From: Pseudomonas allokribbensis
GTDB taxonomy: Bacteria; Pseudomonadota; Gammaproteobacteria; Pseudomonadales; Pseudomonadaceae
Assembly (NCBI RefSeq): GCF_014863605.1
Contig: NZ_CP062252.1
Location: 5,929,501-5,993,500, forward strand
DNA: 64,000 nt
Reading direction: 5' to 3'
Within the stretch, counting starts at the first letter, position 1. Each line of letters begins with the position of its first letter. The notes beneath the pieces were generated by a model. It was not told the origin of the DNA and searched no databases. It was given only the letters and a program-made list of their open reading frames with translations. Both the position numbers and the translations under genes were made by a program. Positions 40,795-49,571 of the stretch are shown piece by piece.

Positions 40795-40832
40795 ACAAAA
40801 AAAACCGCTGCCCCCGAAGGAGCAGCGGTTTT
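40795..40832 (-). terminator. Terminator of acyl-CoA dehydrogenase 3
   Basis: AAAACCGCTGC / GCAGCGGTTTT stem; on the minus strand it is followed by eight T's. The 261-base gap to the peroxidase gene otherwise holds that gene's leader. Confidence 0.85.
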
Positions 40833-40852
40833 CAGAACGACCGCGTTAAGGC

Positions 40853-42658
40853 TTAGTAGCCCAGCGAGAAGTTCTCTTCTTTCATGTCCATCAGGTTGTT
40901 TGCGCCCGACAGCATGGTTGCCACGTGCGTACGGGTACGCGGCAGGATGCGCTGGAAGTAGAAGCGCGCGGTTTGCAGCTTGGCGGTGTAGAAGGCCTCG
41001 TCGGTGGTACCGGCAGCCAGTTTTTCAGCAGCCAGACGCGCCATGTCAGCCCAGAAGTAAGCCAGGCAGGCGTAACCGGAGTACATCAGGTAGTCCACGG
41101 AGGCCGCGCCGACTTCTTCGCGATCTTTCATGGCAGCCATACCGACCTTCATGGTCAGCTCGCCCCACTCTTTGTTCAGTGCAGCCAACGGTGCGACGAA
41201 TTCTTTAACGGCTTCGTTGCCTTCGTTGTTCTGGCAGAACTTGTGGACGATCTTGGTGAAGCCTTTCAGAGCCTCGCCTTGAGTCATCAGCACTTTACGT
41301 CCCAGCAGGTCGAGTGCCTGGATACCGGTGGTGCCTTCGTACAGCATCGAGATGCGGCTGTCGCGAACGTTCTGCTCCATGCCCCACTCGGCGATGAAGC
41401 CGTGGCCGCCGTAGATCTGTACGCCGTGGTTGGCGGATTCGAAACCGACTTCGGTCATGAACGCCTTGGCGATTGGGGTCATGAAGGCCAGCAGTGCGTC
41501 GGCTTTCTTCTTCTCTTCTTCGTCCACGCCGTATTTGACGATGTCGACCTGTTTGGCGGTGAAGTACACCATCGCACGGTTGCCTTCGGCGAATGCCTTC
41601 ATGGTCAACAGCATGCGGCGTACGTCAGGGTGAACGATGATCGGGTCAGCCGCTTTTTCTGGCGCTTTCGGGCCAGTCAGGGAGCGCATTTGCAGGCGAT
41701 CGCGAGCGTATTTCAGGCCGCCCTGGAAGCCGATTTCGGCGTGGGCCAGGCCTTGCAGCGCGGTGCCCAGACGTGCGGTGTTCATGAAGGTGAACATGCA
41801 GTTCAGGCCTTTGTTCGCCGGGCCGATCAGGAAACCGGTCGCGCCGTCGAAGTTCATCACGCAAGTGGCGTTGCCGTGGATGCCCATCTTGTGTTCCAGC
41901 GAGCCGCAGCTCACAGCGTTGCGAGCGCCAACAGTGCCATCGGCATTCGGCATGAACTTCGGAACGATGAACAGGGAAATGCCTTTGGTGCCAGCCGGTG
42001 CATCCGGCAGGCGGGCCAGTACGATGTGGACGATGTTGTCGGCCATGTCGTGTTCACCGGCCGAGATGAAGATCTTGGTGCCGGAGACTTTGTAGGAACC
42101 GTCGGCCTGAGGTTCGGCCTTGGTGCGCAGCATGCCCAGGTCGGTGCCGCAGTGCGGCTCGGTCAGGCACATGGTGCCGGTCCATTCGCCGGAGACCAGT
42201 TTGGTCAGATAGGCTTCTTGCTGCTCTGGAGTACCGTGCTCGGAGATGGTGTTCATCGCGCCATGCGACAGGCCCGGGTACATGCCCCACGACCAGTTGG
42301 CTTCGCCGACCATTTCGCTGACAGCCAGGCCCAGCGACTCAGGCAGACCCTGACCACCGTGCTCGACGTCATGGGCCAGGCTTGGCCAGCCGCCTTCGAC
42401 GAATTGCTTGTAGGCCTCTTTGAAGCCGGTCGGGGTTTTCACGCCGGACTCGCTCCAGGTGCAACCTTCGATGTCGCCCACGCGGTTCAGCGGTGCCAGC
42501 ACCTGCTCACAAAACTTGGCGCCCTCTTCGAGAATGGCGTCAACCATGTCCGGCGTTGCGTCTGCGCACGCTGGAAGGCTCTGATAGTGCGCTTCGTAGC
42601 CGAGCAGTTCGTCACGAACGAAGCGAATATCACGCAAGGGGGCCTTGTAGTCAGGCAT
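40853..42658 (-). CDS. Acyl-CoA dehydrogenase (paralogue 3 of 3)
   Basis: A 601-residue ACAD of the same subfamily as the two genes nearby: [47 protein letters not shown], and [16 protein letters not shown] with Thr in place of Asn. It is closer to paralogue 2 than to paralogue 1 by eye. It catalyses the first beta-oxidation step; the syntenic P. putida gene is an acyl-CoA dehydrogenase. It has its own terminator and a 275-base upstream region shared with the next minus-strand gene's terminator. Confidence 0.92.
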   Translation of the reverse strand: MPDYKAPLRDIRFVRDELLGYEAHYQSLPACADATPDMVDAILEEGAKFCEQVLAPLNRVGDIEGCTWSESGVKTPTGFKEAYKQFVEGGWPSLAHDVEHGGQGLPESLGLAVSEMVGEANWSWGMYPGLSHGAMNTISEHGTPEQQEAYLTKLVSGEWTGTMCLTEPHCGTDLGMLRTKAEPQADGSYKVSGTKIFISAGEHDMADNIVHIVLARLPDAPAGTKGISLFIVPKFMPNADGTVGARNAVSCGSLEHKMGIHGNATCVMNFDGATGFLIGPANKGLNCMFTFMNTARLGTALQGLAHAEIGFQGGLKYARDRLQMRSLTGPKAPEKAADPIIVHPDVRRMLLTMKAFAEGNRAMVYFTAKQVDIVKYGVDEEEKKKADALLAFMTPIAKAFMTEVGFESANHGVQIYGGHGFIAEWGMEQNVRDSRISMLYEGTTGIQALDLLGRKVLMTQGEALKGFTKIVHKFCQNNEGNEAVKEFVAPLAALNKEWGELTMKVGMAAMKDREEVGAASVDYLMYSGYACLAYFWADMARLAAEKLAAGTTDEAFYTAKLQTARFYFQRILPRTRTHVATMLSGANNLMDMKEENFSLGY

Positions 42659-42888
42659 AGCGATAAACCTCTGCTGATGTAACCGGGAATGAACGACCGC
42701 ATTGATTTGTTGTGACGGTCAAACAGTTGTTTGAAACATACGTTTACGCCGAAATCTTGTCAAGCGTCGATCTTTTGCCATTCGTCATCACATTTTTCGA
42801 ACACCGGACACAGCACCGCGACATGCGCCCGGGCGAGCCATGTGCAATGAAAAAAGATTAGTTGAGGGAGAAGGACTTACAACGAAAA

Positions 42889-42910
42889 ACGCCGCGAACA
42901 GTCGCGGCGT
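42889..42910 (-). terminator. Terminator of the 98-residue gene
   Basis: ACGCCGCGA-ACAG-TCGCGGCGT followed on the minus strand by TTTTCG. Confidence 0.8.
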
Positions 42911-42933
42911 CTGGCAAAGCGGATATCAGAAAA

Positions 42934-43230
42934 TCAGGCGAACGTATCGATGATCGTACCGAGCATTTCATCGGAAGCCTTGGCGACTTTCGTGCCCAGC
43001 TCCACTTGAAACTTGCCCTGGGCCATCTCGGCCATGGCGCTGCCCGGATCCATTTGCTGGCTGCGATCCACACCGCGCAGGCGATCGATCTGTGCCTCGG
43101 AAGACTGACTGGTGACCGAGCGCTCAATGGTGTTGTTGGCGATCTGGCTGGCCGCCTGATCGACACGGTTCTGCCCGGTCTGAATGCTGCTCAGACCTGC
43201 ATAAAAAGCTGTGTTTCCGGAGATTTCCAT
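42934..43230 (-). CDS. Small protein with flagellar rod/hook-like termini
   Basis: A 98-residue protein from ATG 43230; an alternative ATG at 43242 adds MRAP. I do not know a function. The N-terminus (FYAGLSSIQTGQNRVDQAAS then QIANNT) looks like the coiled heptad-rich N-terminus of FlgC/FlgE/FlgG with its ANN motif, and the C-terminus (MAEMAQGKFQVELGTKVAKA then SDEMLGTIIDTF) looks like their C-terminal helix. The central domain of those proteins is missing; only a short Ser/Gln/Asp-rich linker joins the ends. No flagellar genes are nearby; it lies between bioD and an acyl-CoA dehydrogenase gene with its own terminator. Confidence 0.7.
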   Translation of the reverse strand: MEISGNTAFYAGLSSIQTGQNRVDQAASQIANNTIERSVTSQSSEAQIDRLRGVDRSQQMDPGSAMAEMAQGKFQVELGTKVAKASDEMLGTIIDTFA

Positions 43231-43336
43231 GGGAGCTCTCATCCTTGGGAAGGATCAATGGGTGCCATTGAACCAGAGGCGTCAGAAAAACACCCGTCAA
43301 AAACACTAATGGCACAGTGCCTTCCCATAGTCAAAA

Positions 43337-44017
43337 TCAGTCGAGCAGATCCAGTTGCAAGTGATCGGCGACCGCCTCGGCGCTGACCGCCTTGAGTTTC
43401 GGCACCCGCCCCAGACACGGCGCCGGAATACGCTCGGCCAGTGTCGCCAGGTTTTCTTCCAGCCGCGAGGTCTTCGGATCAATGATGTTCGCTACCCAAC
43501 CGGCCAGTTGCAGCCCGTCACGGGCAATTGCCTCGGCCGTCAGCAACGCATGGCTGATACAACCCAGACGCACGCCGACCACCAGAATCACCGGCAGATT
43601 CAGCGCAATGGCCAGGTCCGACAGATTGTCCTGATCTGCCAACGGCACCCGCCACCCGCCCGCGCCTTCAATCAATGTGAAGTCGGCGTTCATGGCCAGA
43701 ATCTCGCGCATCGGCGCCAGCAGCGATTGCACGGTCAACGCCACGCCTGCCTCACGGGCCGCCAGATGCGGCGCGATGGCCGGCTCGAACGCCACCGGAT
43801 TGACCTGTTGATAAGTCAGCGGCAACGAGCATTCGGCCTGCAGCGCCAAGGCATCGGAGTTGCGCAGACCTCTGGGCGTCACGACACAACCGGACGCCAC
43901 CGGCTTGCCCGCCGCCGTACTCAACCCTGCCGATCGGGCGGCATGCAGCAACCCGGCGGCGACCGTCGTCTTGCCGACGTCAGTGTCGGTTCCGGTGATG
44001 AAATAGGCTGCGCTCAT
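43337..44017 (-). CDS. bioD: Dethiobiotin synthetase BioD
   Basis: A 226-residue P-loop enzyme that closes the ureido ring of dethiobiotin using CO2 and [19 protein letters not shown] is the family's nucleotide-binding loop; [10 protein letters not shown] is the second motif. It overlaps the end of bioC by four bases and is last in bioBFHCD. Confidence 0.95.
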   Translation of the reverse strand: MSAAYFITGTDTDVGKTTVAAGLLHAARSAGLSTAAGKPVASGCVVTPRGLRNSDALALQAECSLPLTYQQVNPVAFEPAIAPHLAAREAGVALTVQSLLAPMREILAMNADFTLIEGAGGWRVPLADQDNLSDLAIALNLPVILVVGVRLGCISHALLTAEAIARDGLQLAGWVANIIDPKTSRLEENLATLAERIPAPCLGRVPKLKAVSAEAVADHLQLDLLD

Positions 44018-44826
44018 ACGGGTTTCTCCAACACGGCGTAGACCACCTGATAAGTCGCCGGCAAGCCCTGCGGCTGACGGAACTGCTCGTAGGCTTCGAC
44101 CAGCCCCAGAATCCGCGCCCGACCGGTCAATCCGCCCGGCCGACCGGGGTTCAGGTTATGCGCGCCCAGCGCCTTGAGTTCGTGCGTCAGGCTGCGCACA
44201 TCCGGGTAATGCAGCACATGTGGCCGGTTCTCCAGACTGACCGTGCGCAGACCACTGGCCGCACACAATTGCTCGTACCGGGCGAACTCGCGGAAACGGT
44301 TGACGTGCACCAGGCCATCGACCTGACGCCAACTGTCGCGCAATTCGTACAGCGTCCCTACACAAAGACTAGCAAACGCAAAAATCCCCCCCGGTTTCAG
44401 CACCCGGAAGGCTTCGCCGAGTACCGATTCGAAGTCTGCGCACCACTGCACGGCGAGGCTGGAGAAGATCAGATCGCAGGTCGACTTCTGCAACGGCAGA
44501 CGCTCAGCATCGCCAGCAATAAAGTGCGCGGCCCCGCCCAATGGCCGGGCGTGATTGAGCATGCCCTCGGCGATGTCCAGCGCCAGCCCTTCATTACAAG
44601 CAAAACGTTCGGCCAGCGCCCGGGTGAAATAGCCAGTGCCGCAGCCCAGATCCAGCCAGCGCGACGGCAGAAGACCCACCGGCAGACGATTCAGCAACTG
44701 CGTGCCGACATCACGCTGCAACTCGGCGACGCTGTCGTAGCTGGCCGCTGCGCGGGAAAAGGAAGCCGCTACCTGGCGCTTGTCAGGCAAGCCGCCGGGC
44801 AGCGCAGCAAGAGACAAATCAGTCAT
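44014..44826 (-). CDS. bioC: Malonyl-ACP O-methyltransferase BioC
   Basis: A SAM-dependent methyltransferase that caps malonyl-ACP so that fatty acid synthesis can make the pimeloyl chain. The SAM motif is [14 protein letters not shown]. The start used is ATG 44826 (270 residues, MTDLSLAAL), which overlaps the bioH stop; GTG at 44838 is four codons earlier. It cooperates with BioH encoded just upstream. Confidence 0.93.
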   Translation of the reverse strand: MTDLSLAALPGGLPDKRQVAASFSRAAASYDSVAELQRDVGTQLLNRLPVGLLPSRWLDLGCGTGYFTRALAERFACNEGLALDIAEGMLNHARPLGGAAHFIAGDAERLPLQKSTCDLIFSSLAVQWCADFESVLGEAFRVLKPGGIFAFASLCVGTLYELRDSWRQVDGLVHVNRFREFARYEQLCAASGLRTVSLENRPHVLHYPDVRSLTHELKALGAHNLNPGRPGGLTGRARILGLVEAYEQFRQPQGLPATYQVVYAVLEKPV

Positions 44827-45550
44827 CACCACACTCACTTAAAAACGCCTGGATCGCACCGGCCACTCCGTGGGGGTCTTCCAGAAGAAACGCATGGCTG
44901 GCCTGCTCGATCAGCCCGACCTCGACATCCGCCAGCAAGGCGAACAACTCGCCCGCGGCTTCCGCCGGCACCAGCCCGTCCAGCCCGGCAAACAGATGCA
45001 ATTGCGGGCCTCGAAACACCTGCAAGGCATTGCGCGTATCGATCTGCGCCAACAACTCCAGACCAGCCATCAATGCCGCCGGTGAAGTGTTTGGCGCGCC
45101 GCCCAGCAACAGTCGCGACAAGCCGCGAGAGTCTTGCGCACCCTGAGCGCACAGCAACGAAAAACGCTTGAGGGTCTGACGCGGATCAGCACTGCAACCG
45201 GCCAGAAATGCATCGAAGGTTTCCCCCGGCATCGCGCTCGGCCACTGGTCATGGGCAACAAAAGAAGGATTGCTCGCCAGCGTCAGCAAGCCGCAGCAAT
45301 GTTCACCACGCCGCGCCGCCAGCTCAGAAGCCAGCATGCCGCCCAGCGACCAGCCACCCAGCCAGACGTCCTGGGGAATGCGCTCATCGAGTTCGTCGAG
45401 CCAATCCGCAGGATCGCTGGATTCCAGCTCCGGCAACGGTTCGATTTCGACCGTCAGGTGTTCGTCGAGCCCACGCAGCGCAGCCGCCAAGGGTTCCAGC
45501 GGGGAAACACCGAGGCCCCAGCCGGGGAGCAGAATCAGACGATCACGCAT
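44819..45550 (-). CDS. bioH: Pimeloyl-ACP methyl ester esterase BioH
   Basis: A 243-residue alpha/beta hydrolase that removes the methyl group added by BioC. The nucleophile elbow is [10 protein letters not shown]; the C-terminal His is in [13 protein letters not shown]. It overlaps bioF by eight bases and bioC by eight bases, indicating coupled translation. In E. coli bioH is unlinked; in pseudomonads it is inside the bio operon, as here. Confidence 0.94.
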   Translation of the reverse strand: MRDRLILLPGWGLGVSPLEPLAAALRGLDEHLTVEIEPLPELESSDPADWLDELDERIPQDVWLGGWSLGGMLASELAARRGEHCCGLLTLASNPSFVAHDQWPSAMPGETFDAFLAGCSADPRQTLKRFSLLCAQGAQDSRGLSRLLLGGAPNTSPAALMAGLELLAQIDTRNALQVFRGPQLHLFAGLDGLVPAEAAGELFALLADVEVGLIEQASHAFLLEDPHGVAGAIQAFLSECGDD

Positions 45551-46721
45551 GGCTTGGCTCCGACTTCAGTTGGGCAAAGCAATCGGCCAGTCCTTCTAAC
45601 AATAGTTGCACCTGCGCCTCGCTGTGGGCGGCGGTCAGCGTGACCCGCAGCCGAGCACTGCCGGCGGGCACAGTCGGCGGGCGGATCGCGGTGACCATCA
45701 ACCCACGCTCGCGCAGCATCTGCGACAAACGCACGGCGCGGCCGGCATCGCCAATCATGATCGGCTGAATCGGCGTGAAGCTGTCCATCAGCTCCAGACC
45801 GATCTGTTCGGCGCCGTGGCGGAACTGGCGGATCAGCGTCTGCAAATGCTCGCGACGCCAGTGTTCGCTGCGCAGCAGTTCCAGACTTTTCAAGGTTGCG
45901 CAGGCCAACGCCGGTGGCTGGCTGGTGGTGTAGATGTACGGACGGGCGAACTGGATCAGGCTTTCGATCAGCTCTTCACTGCCAGCGACAAACGCGCCCG
46001 CCGTGCCGAACGCTTTGCCAAGGGTGCCGACCAGCACCGGCACGTCATCCTGGCTCAAGCCGAAATGCTCGACGATCCCGCCACCGTTCGCGCCCAGAGG
46101 ACCGAAACCGTGGGCGTCATCGACCATCAGCCACGCGCCTTTGGCCTTGGCTTCGCGGGCCAGCGCCGGCAGGTCGGCGAGATCACCGTCCATGCTGAAC
46201 ACGCCGTCGGTGACCACCAGCGTATTGCCGGTGGCTTTCTCCAGACGTTTGGCGAGGCTTTCGGCGTCGTTATGCAGATAGCGATTGAACCGCGCGCCGG
46301 ACAACAATCCGGCATCCAGCAACGACGCATGATTGAGCCGGTCCTCCAGCACCGTATCGCCCTGCCCGACCAGCGCCGTGACCGCGCCGAGGTTGGCCAT
46401 GTAGCCGGTGGTGAACAACAGCGCACGTGGCCGTCCGGTGAGGTCGGCCAGAGCTTCTTCCAGCGCGTGATGCGGGCCGCTGTGGCCGATCACCAGATGC
46501 GAAGCACCGCCGCCGACGCCCCACTTCGAGGCACCGGCGCGCCAGGCTTCGATCACTTGCGGATGATTGGCCAGGCCCAAGTAATCGTTGTTGCAGAACG
46601 CCAGCAATGGCTGACCGTCGACCACCACTTGCGGCCCCTGGGGGCTTTCAAGCAGCGGTCGCTGACGATAGAGATTTTCGGCACGACGGGCAGTAAGGCG
46701 TGCGGCGAGATCGAAAGACAT
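45543..46721 (-). CDS. bioF: 8-amino-7-oxononanoate synthase BioF
   Basis: 392 residues from ATG 46721; the frame upstream is not used because it runs into the bioB terminator region. A PLP enzyme condensing pimeloyl-ACP with L-alanine. [22 protein letters not shown] and the Lys in [12 protein letters not shown] (PLP Schiff base) are visible. It follows bioB after 67 bases that contain a hairpin. Confidence 0.95.
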   Translation of the reverse strand: MSFDLAARLTARRAENLYRQRPLLESPQGPQVVVDGQPLLAFCNNDYLGLANHPQVIEAWRAGASKWGVGGGASHLVIGHSGPHHALEEALADLTGRPRALLFTTGYMANLGAVTALVGQGDTVLEDRLNHASLLDAGLLSGARFNRYLHNDAESLAKRLEKATGNTLVVTDGVFSMDGDLADLPALAREAKAKGAWLMVDDAHGFGPLGANGGGIVEHFGLSQDDVPVLVGTLGKAFGTAGAFVAGSEELIESLIQFARPYIYTTSQPPALACATLKSLELLRSEHWRREHLQTLIRQFRHGAEQIGLELMDSFTPIQPIMIGDAGRAVRLSQMLRERGLMVTAIRPPTVPAGSARLRVTLTAAHSEAQVQLLLEGLADCFAQLKSEPSHA

Positions 46722-46750
46722 GCAAGCCTCACGGGTGGCAAATGAATCAG

Positions 46751-46775
46751 CAGGCGCTGCCCGAGGCAGCGCCTG
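46751..46775 (-). promoter_or_regulatory. bioB-bioF intercistronic hairpin
   Basis: CAGGCGCTGCC-CGA-GGCAGCGCCTG is a perfect 11-bp stem. The T-tract is poor, so it may protect the bioB 3' end or partly terminate and raise BioB relative to the rest. Confidence 0.55.
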
Positions 46776-46788
46776 AAAGAACGGACGA

Positions 46789-47844
46789 TCAGACTGCCGC
46801 GTTGTAGAACTGCTCGCTGCTCTTCTGCTCCACCAGCGCCTGCTCGATGGCGGCCTGATGCACTTCATCGGCGTGTTCTTCGCGGGCTTCCGGCTGAATG
46901 CCCAGACGCGCAAACAGCTGCATGTCCTTGTCGGCCTGCGGGTTGGCGGTGGTCAGCAGTTTGTCGCCATAGAAAATCGAGTTGGCGCCGGCGAAGAACG
47001 CCAGGGCCTGCATCTGCTCGTTCATCGCTTCACGGCCGGCGGACAGACGCACATGGGATTGCGGCATCAGGATCCGCGCCACGGCGAGCATGCGGATGAA
47101 GTCGAACGGATCGACGTCGTCAGCGTTTTCCAGCGGCGTGCCGGCGACTTTCACCAGCATGTTGATCGGCACCGACTCCGGATGCTCCGGCAGGTTGGCC
47201 AACTGGATCAGCAGGTTCGCGCGGTCATCGAGGGACTCGCCCATGCCGAGGATGCCGCCGGAGCAGATTTTCATGCCGGCATCGCGCACGTAGGCCAGGG
47301 TCTGCAGACGCTCGCTGTAGGTGCGGGTAGTGATGATGCTGCCGTAGAACTCCGGCGAGGTGTCCAGGTTGTGGTTGTAGTAGTCGAGCCCGGCCTTGGC
47401 CAGTGCTTCGGTCTGATCCTGATCGAGGCGACCGAGGGTCATGCAGGTTTCAAGGCCCATGGCCTTCACGCCTTCGACCATCTTCAACACGTAGGGCATG
47501 TCCTTGGCCGACGGATGCTTCCACGCCGCGCCCATGCAGAAACGGGTCGAGCCGATGGCCTTGGCGCGGGCAGCCTCTTCGAGGACTTTCTGCACTTCCA
47601 TCAGCTTTTCTTTTTCCAGGCCGGTGTTGTAGTGACCGGACTGCGGACAGTATTTGCAATCTTCCGGGCAGGCGCCGGTCTTGATCGACAGCAGGGTGGA
47701 AACCTGGACGCGGTTGGCGTCGAAATGCGCGCGGTGCACCGTCTGCGCCTGGAACAGCAAGTCGTTGAATGGCTGAACGAAGAGTGCTTTGACTTCGGCC
47801 AAAGACCAGTCGTGACGCAGGGTGGCAGTGGTGCTGGCGCTCAT
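46789..47844 (-). CDS. bioB: Biotin synthase BioB
   Basis: A 351-residue radical SAM enzyme inserting sulfur into dethiobiotin. The start is ATG 47844; an upstream in-frame ATG at 47907 would start at the predicted transcription start. The [11 protein letters not shown] motif (CxxxCxxC) and the RFCMGAAWK segment are intact. It is the first gene of bioBFHCD; bioA is not in this window. Confidence 0.96.
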   Translation of the reverse strand: MSASTTATLRHDWSLAEVKALFVQPFNDLLFQAQTVHRAHFDANRVQVSTLLSIKTGACPEDCKYCPQSGHYNTGLEKEKLMEVQKVLEEAARAKAIGSTRFCMGAAWKHPSAKDMPYVLKMVEGVKAMGLETCMTLGRLDQDQTEALAKAGLDYYNHNLDTSPEFYGSIITTRTYSERLQTLAYVRDAGMKICSGGILGMGESLDDRANLLIQLANLPEHPESVPINMLVKVAGTPLENADDVDPFDFIRMLAVARILMPQSHVRLSAGREAMNEQMQALAFFAGANSIFYGDKLLTTANPQADKDMQLFARLGIQPEAREEHADEVHQAAIEQALVEQKSSEQFYNAAV

Positions 47845-47919
47845 GGGCGATTCCTTGGTTATGCTTGGCTGGCGCCTGGGGAAACGGAATACCCACAGGC
47901 ACGACACGGATGTTCGGCA

Positions 47920-47947
47920 TATTTAAGGAAGAGCCATGCACTGTCAA
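47920..47947 (-). promoter_or_regulatory. bioB promoter
   Basis: On the minus strand TTGACA (47947-47942) and TAAATA (47925-47920) are separated by 16 bases, a perfect -35 and a fair -10. Transcription would start near 47912, leaving a leader of about 68 bases before bioB. Confidence 0.7.
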
Positions 47948-48676
47948 CCACATCAAGATAGACCGGTTTACATCTGGTTAAATAACAACCAGCACTGTTT
48001 ACTGTGCGATGAGCCGGCGGAAACCGAAACACCCCTCTGCGTGGCCTGCGAAACCGAACTGCCCTGGCTGGGTGATCAATGCGTGACATGTGCCTTGCCG
48101 CTGCCCGCTGCGGGCCTGACGTGCGGCGGCTGCCTGAAGGATCCGCCCGCCTTCGAACACGTGGCGGTGCCCTGGTCCTACGGCTTCCCGGTGGACAGCC
48201 TGATCACCCGCTTCAAGCACAATGCGAAATGGCCGTTTGGCCGCCTGCTCGGCGATGTTCTCGGGCAATTCCTGCAACATCGCTTCGATGAAGGCCTGCC
48301 ACGCCCGGACGCCTTGTTACCGGTACCGTTGGCGAACAAACGTCTGCGGCAGCGCGGATTCAATCAGGCGGCAATGCTGGCGCGGTGGCTCGGCAAGCAA
48401 CTGGATCTGCGCTGTGAAGAAAATATCCTGCGCCGAATTCAGGACACCAGCGCCCAGCAGGCACTCGATGCCAAGGCGCGCAAACGCAATCTGCGCAATG
48501 CCTTCGAACTTTTGCCAGACGCCCACATACAAGGTCGGCATCTGGCCTTGGTGGATGATGTGCTGACCACCGGCGCCACCGCCCAGGCACTGGCCCGGCT
48601 GCTGGTGGACGCGGGCGCCACGCGGGTCGACGTCTACTGCCTGGCCCGAACACCGAAACCTGGCGACGCGGCTTGA
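47936..48676 (+). CDS. comF: ComF family phosphoribosyltransferase-like protein
   Basis: A 246-residue protein with a zinc-finger-like N-terminus (CLLCDEP, CVAC, CVTCALPLP, CGGC) and a C-terminal phosphoribosyltransferase-like domain with the signature LALVDDVLTTGAT. In competent bacteria ComF takes part in DNA uptake; in pseudomonads its role is less clear (older annotation GntX-like). AAGGAAGAG precedes ATG 47936. Its first codons overlap the BirA-type operator of the divergent bioB gene. Confidence 0.9.
   Translation: MHCQPHQDRPVYIWLNNNQHCLLCDEPAETETPLCVACETELPWLGDQCVTCALPLPAAGLTCGGCLKDPPAFEHVAVPWSYGFPVDSLITRFKHNAKWPFGRLLGDVLGQFLQHRFDEGLPRPDALLPVPLANKRLRQRGFNQAAMLARWLGKQLDLRCEENILRRIQDTSAQQALDAKARKRNLRNAFELLPDAHIQGRHLALVDDVLTTGATAQALARLLVDAGATRVDVYCLARTPKPGDAA
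47942..47972. promoter_or_regulatory. BirA-type bio operator
   Basis: TGTCAACC-N15-GGTTTACA matches the known BirA box pattern (TTGTAAACC-N14/15-GGTTTACAA) in spacing and in most positions. The left half includes the bioB -35 box. The site lies within comF codons 3-13. Confidence 0.65.
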
Positions 48677-48734
48677 CTCACACGCGCCAAGCGGCCAACT
48701 TCCTCCACCATCAACCCAGCACAAAGCACCCGAC

Positions 48735-49499
48735 ATGTCCTTGCCTTCCCTGTTGTCCCAGCACATCGTCCGCCGCCCGCAGCGCATCGCCCTGCTGCAA
48801 CACATTGCCGAACAGGGCTCGATCACCCGCGCCGCCAAAAGCGCGGGCCTGAGTTACAAGGCGGCGTGGGACGCTATCGATGAGCTGAACAATCTCGCGC
48901 AAAAGCCGCTGGTCGAGCGGGCTGTCGGCGGCAAGGGCGGCGGTGGCGCCAGACTGTCCAGCGAAGGCGAACGGGTGCTGCGTCTTTATCAGAAGCTGCA
49001 AGCCTTGCAGGCGCAGGTACTGGAAGCTGCCGAAGACGCCAGCGATCTGGATCTGCTGGGCCGCTTGATGCTCCGGACCAGTGCCCGCAATCAATTGCAC
49101 GGCAAAGTCATCAGCATCGAGCATCAGGGCCGCAATGACCTGATCCGTCTCGAACTGGCCGAAGGCCTGTGCATCGATGCGCAGATCACCCACGACAGCA
49201 CCGTGCATCTGGAGCTGCAACCGGGCACCGAAGTGGTGGCACTGATCAAGGCCGGCTGGCTGGAGTTGCTGGGGCGAGAACAGGCTGCAACATCTGGTCA
49301 CAATCTTCTGAGCGGTACCCTCGAAGCCATTCTCGATGCCGAAGACGGCCCCAGCGAAGTACGCGTCGCCCTGCCCAATGGCCAGACACTCTGCGCCCTG
49401 GCTGAGCCGTTGCACCTGCGCACCCACGGACTGACCGTCGAACAACCGGTGCAAGTGCAGTTCTCGCCGTCCAATGTGCTGATCGGCACACCGCTTTAG
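48735..49499 (+). CDS. ModE-type molybdate-responsive regulator (TOBE domains)
   Basis: A 254-residue protein. The N-terminal winged helix (RRPQRIALLQHIAEQGSITRAAKSAGLSYK then AAWDAI) and the following GGKGGGGARLS segment are typical of ModE; two TOBE/Mop-like repeats follow (NQLHGKV and NLLSGTL motifs, about residues 120-185 and 195-250) and bind molybdate. It would repress or activate Mo uptake and molybdoenzyme genes. No mod transporter genes are in the window. Confidence 0.88.
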   Translation: MSLPSLLSQHIVRRPQRIALLQHIAEQGSITRAAKSAGLSYKAAWDAIDELNNLAQKPLVERAVGGKGGGGARLSSEGERVLRLYQKLQALQAQVLEAAEDASDLDLLGRLMLRTSARNQLHGKVISIEHQGRNDLIRLELAEGLCIDAQITHDSTVHLELQPGTEVVALIKAGWLELLGREQAATSGHNLLSGTLEAILDAEDGPSEVRVALPNGQTLCALAEPLHLRTHGLTVEQPVQVQFSPSNVLIGTPL

Positions 49500-49519
49500 C
49501 GCGGGTTCCTGCAACAAAA

Positions 49520-49536
49520 GCGTCATCGCCTCTCAT
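49520..49536 (+). promoter_or_regulatory. Possible Pho box before the PhoX-type gene
   Basis: GCGTCAT-CGC-CTCTCAT resembles a CTGTCAT direct repeat (5/7 and 6/7), but the spacer is three rather than four bases. Suggestive only because the gene is a phosphatase. Confidence 0.3.
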
Positions 49537-49571
49537 TAAGGTGGCTGCCAAAACCAAGCAGGGAGCCTGAT

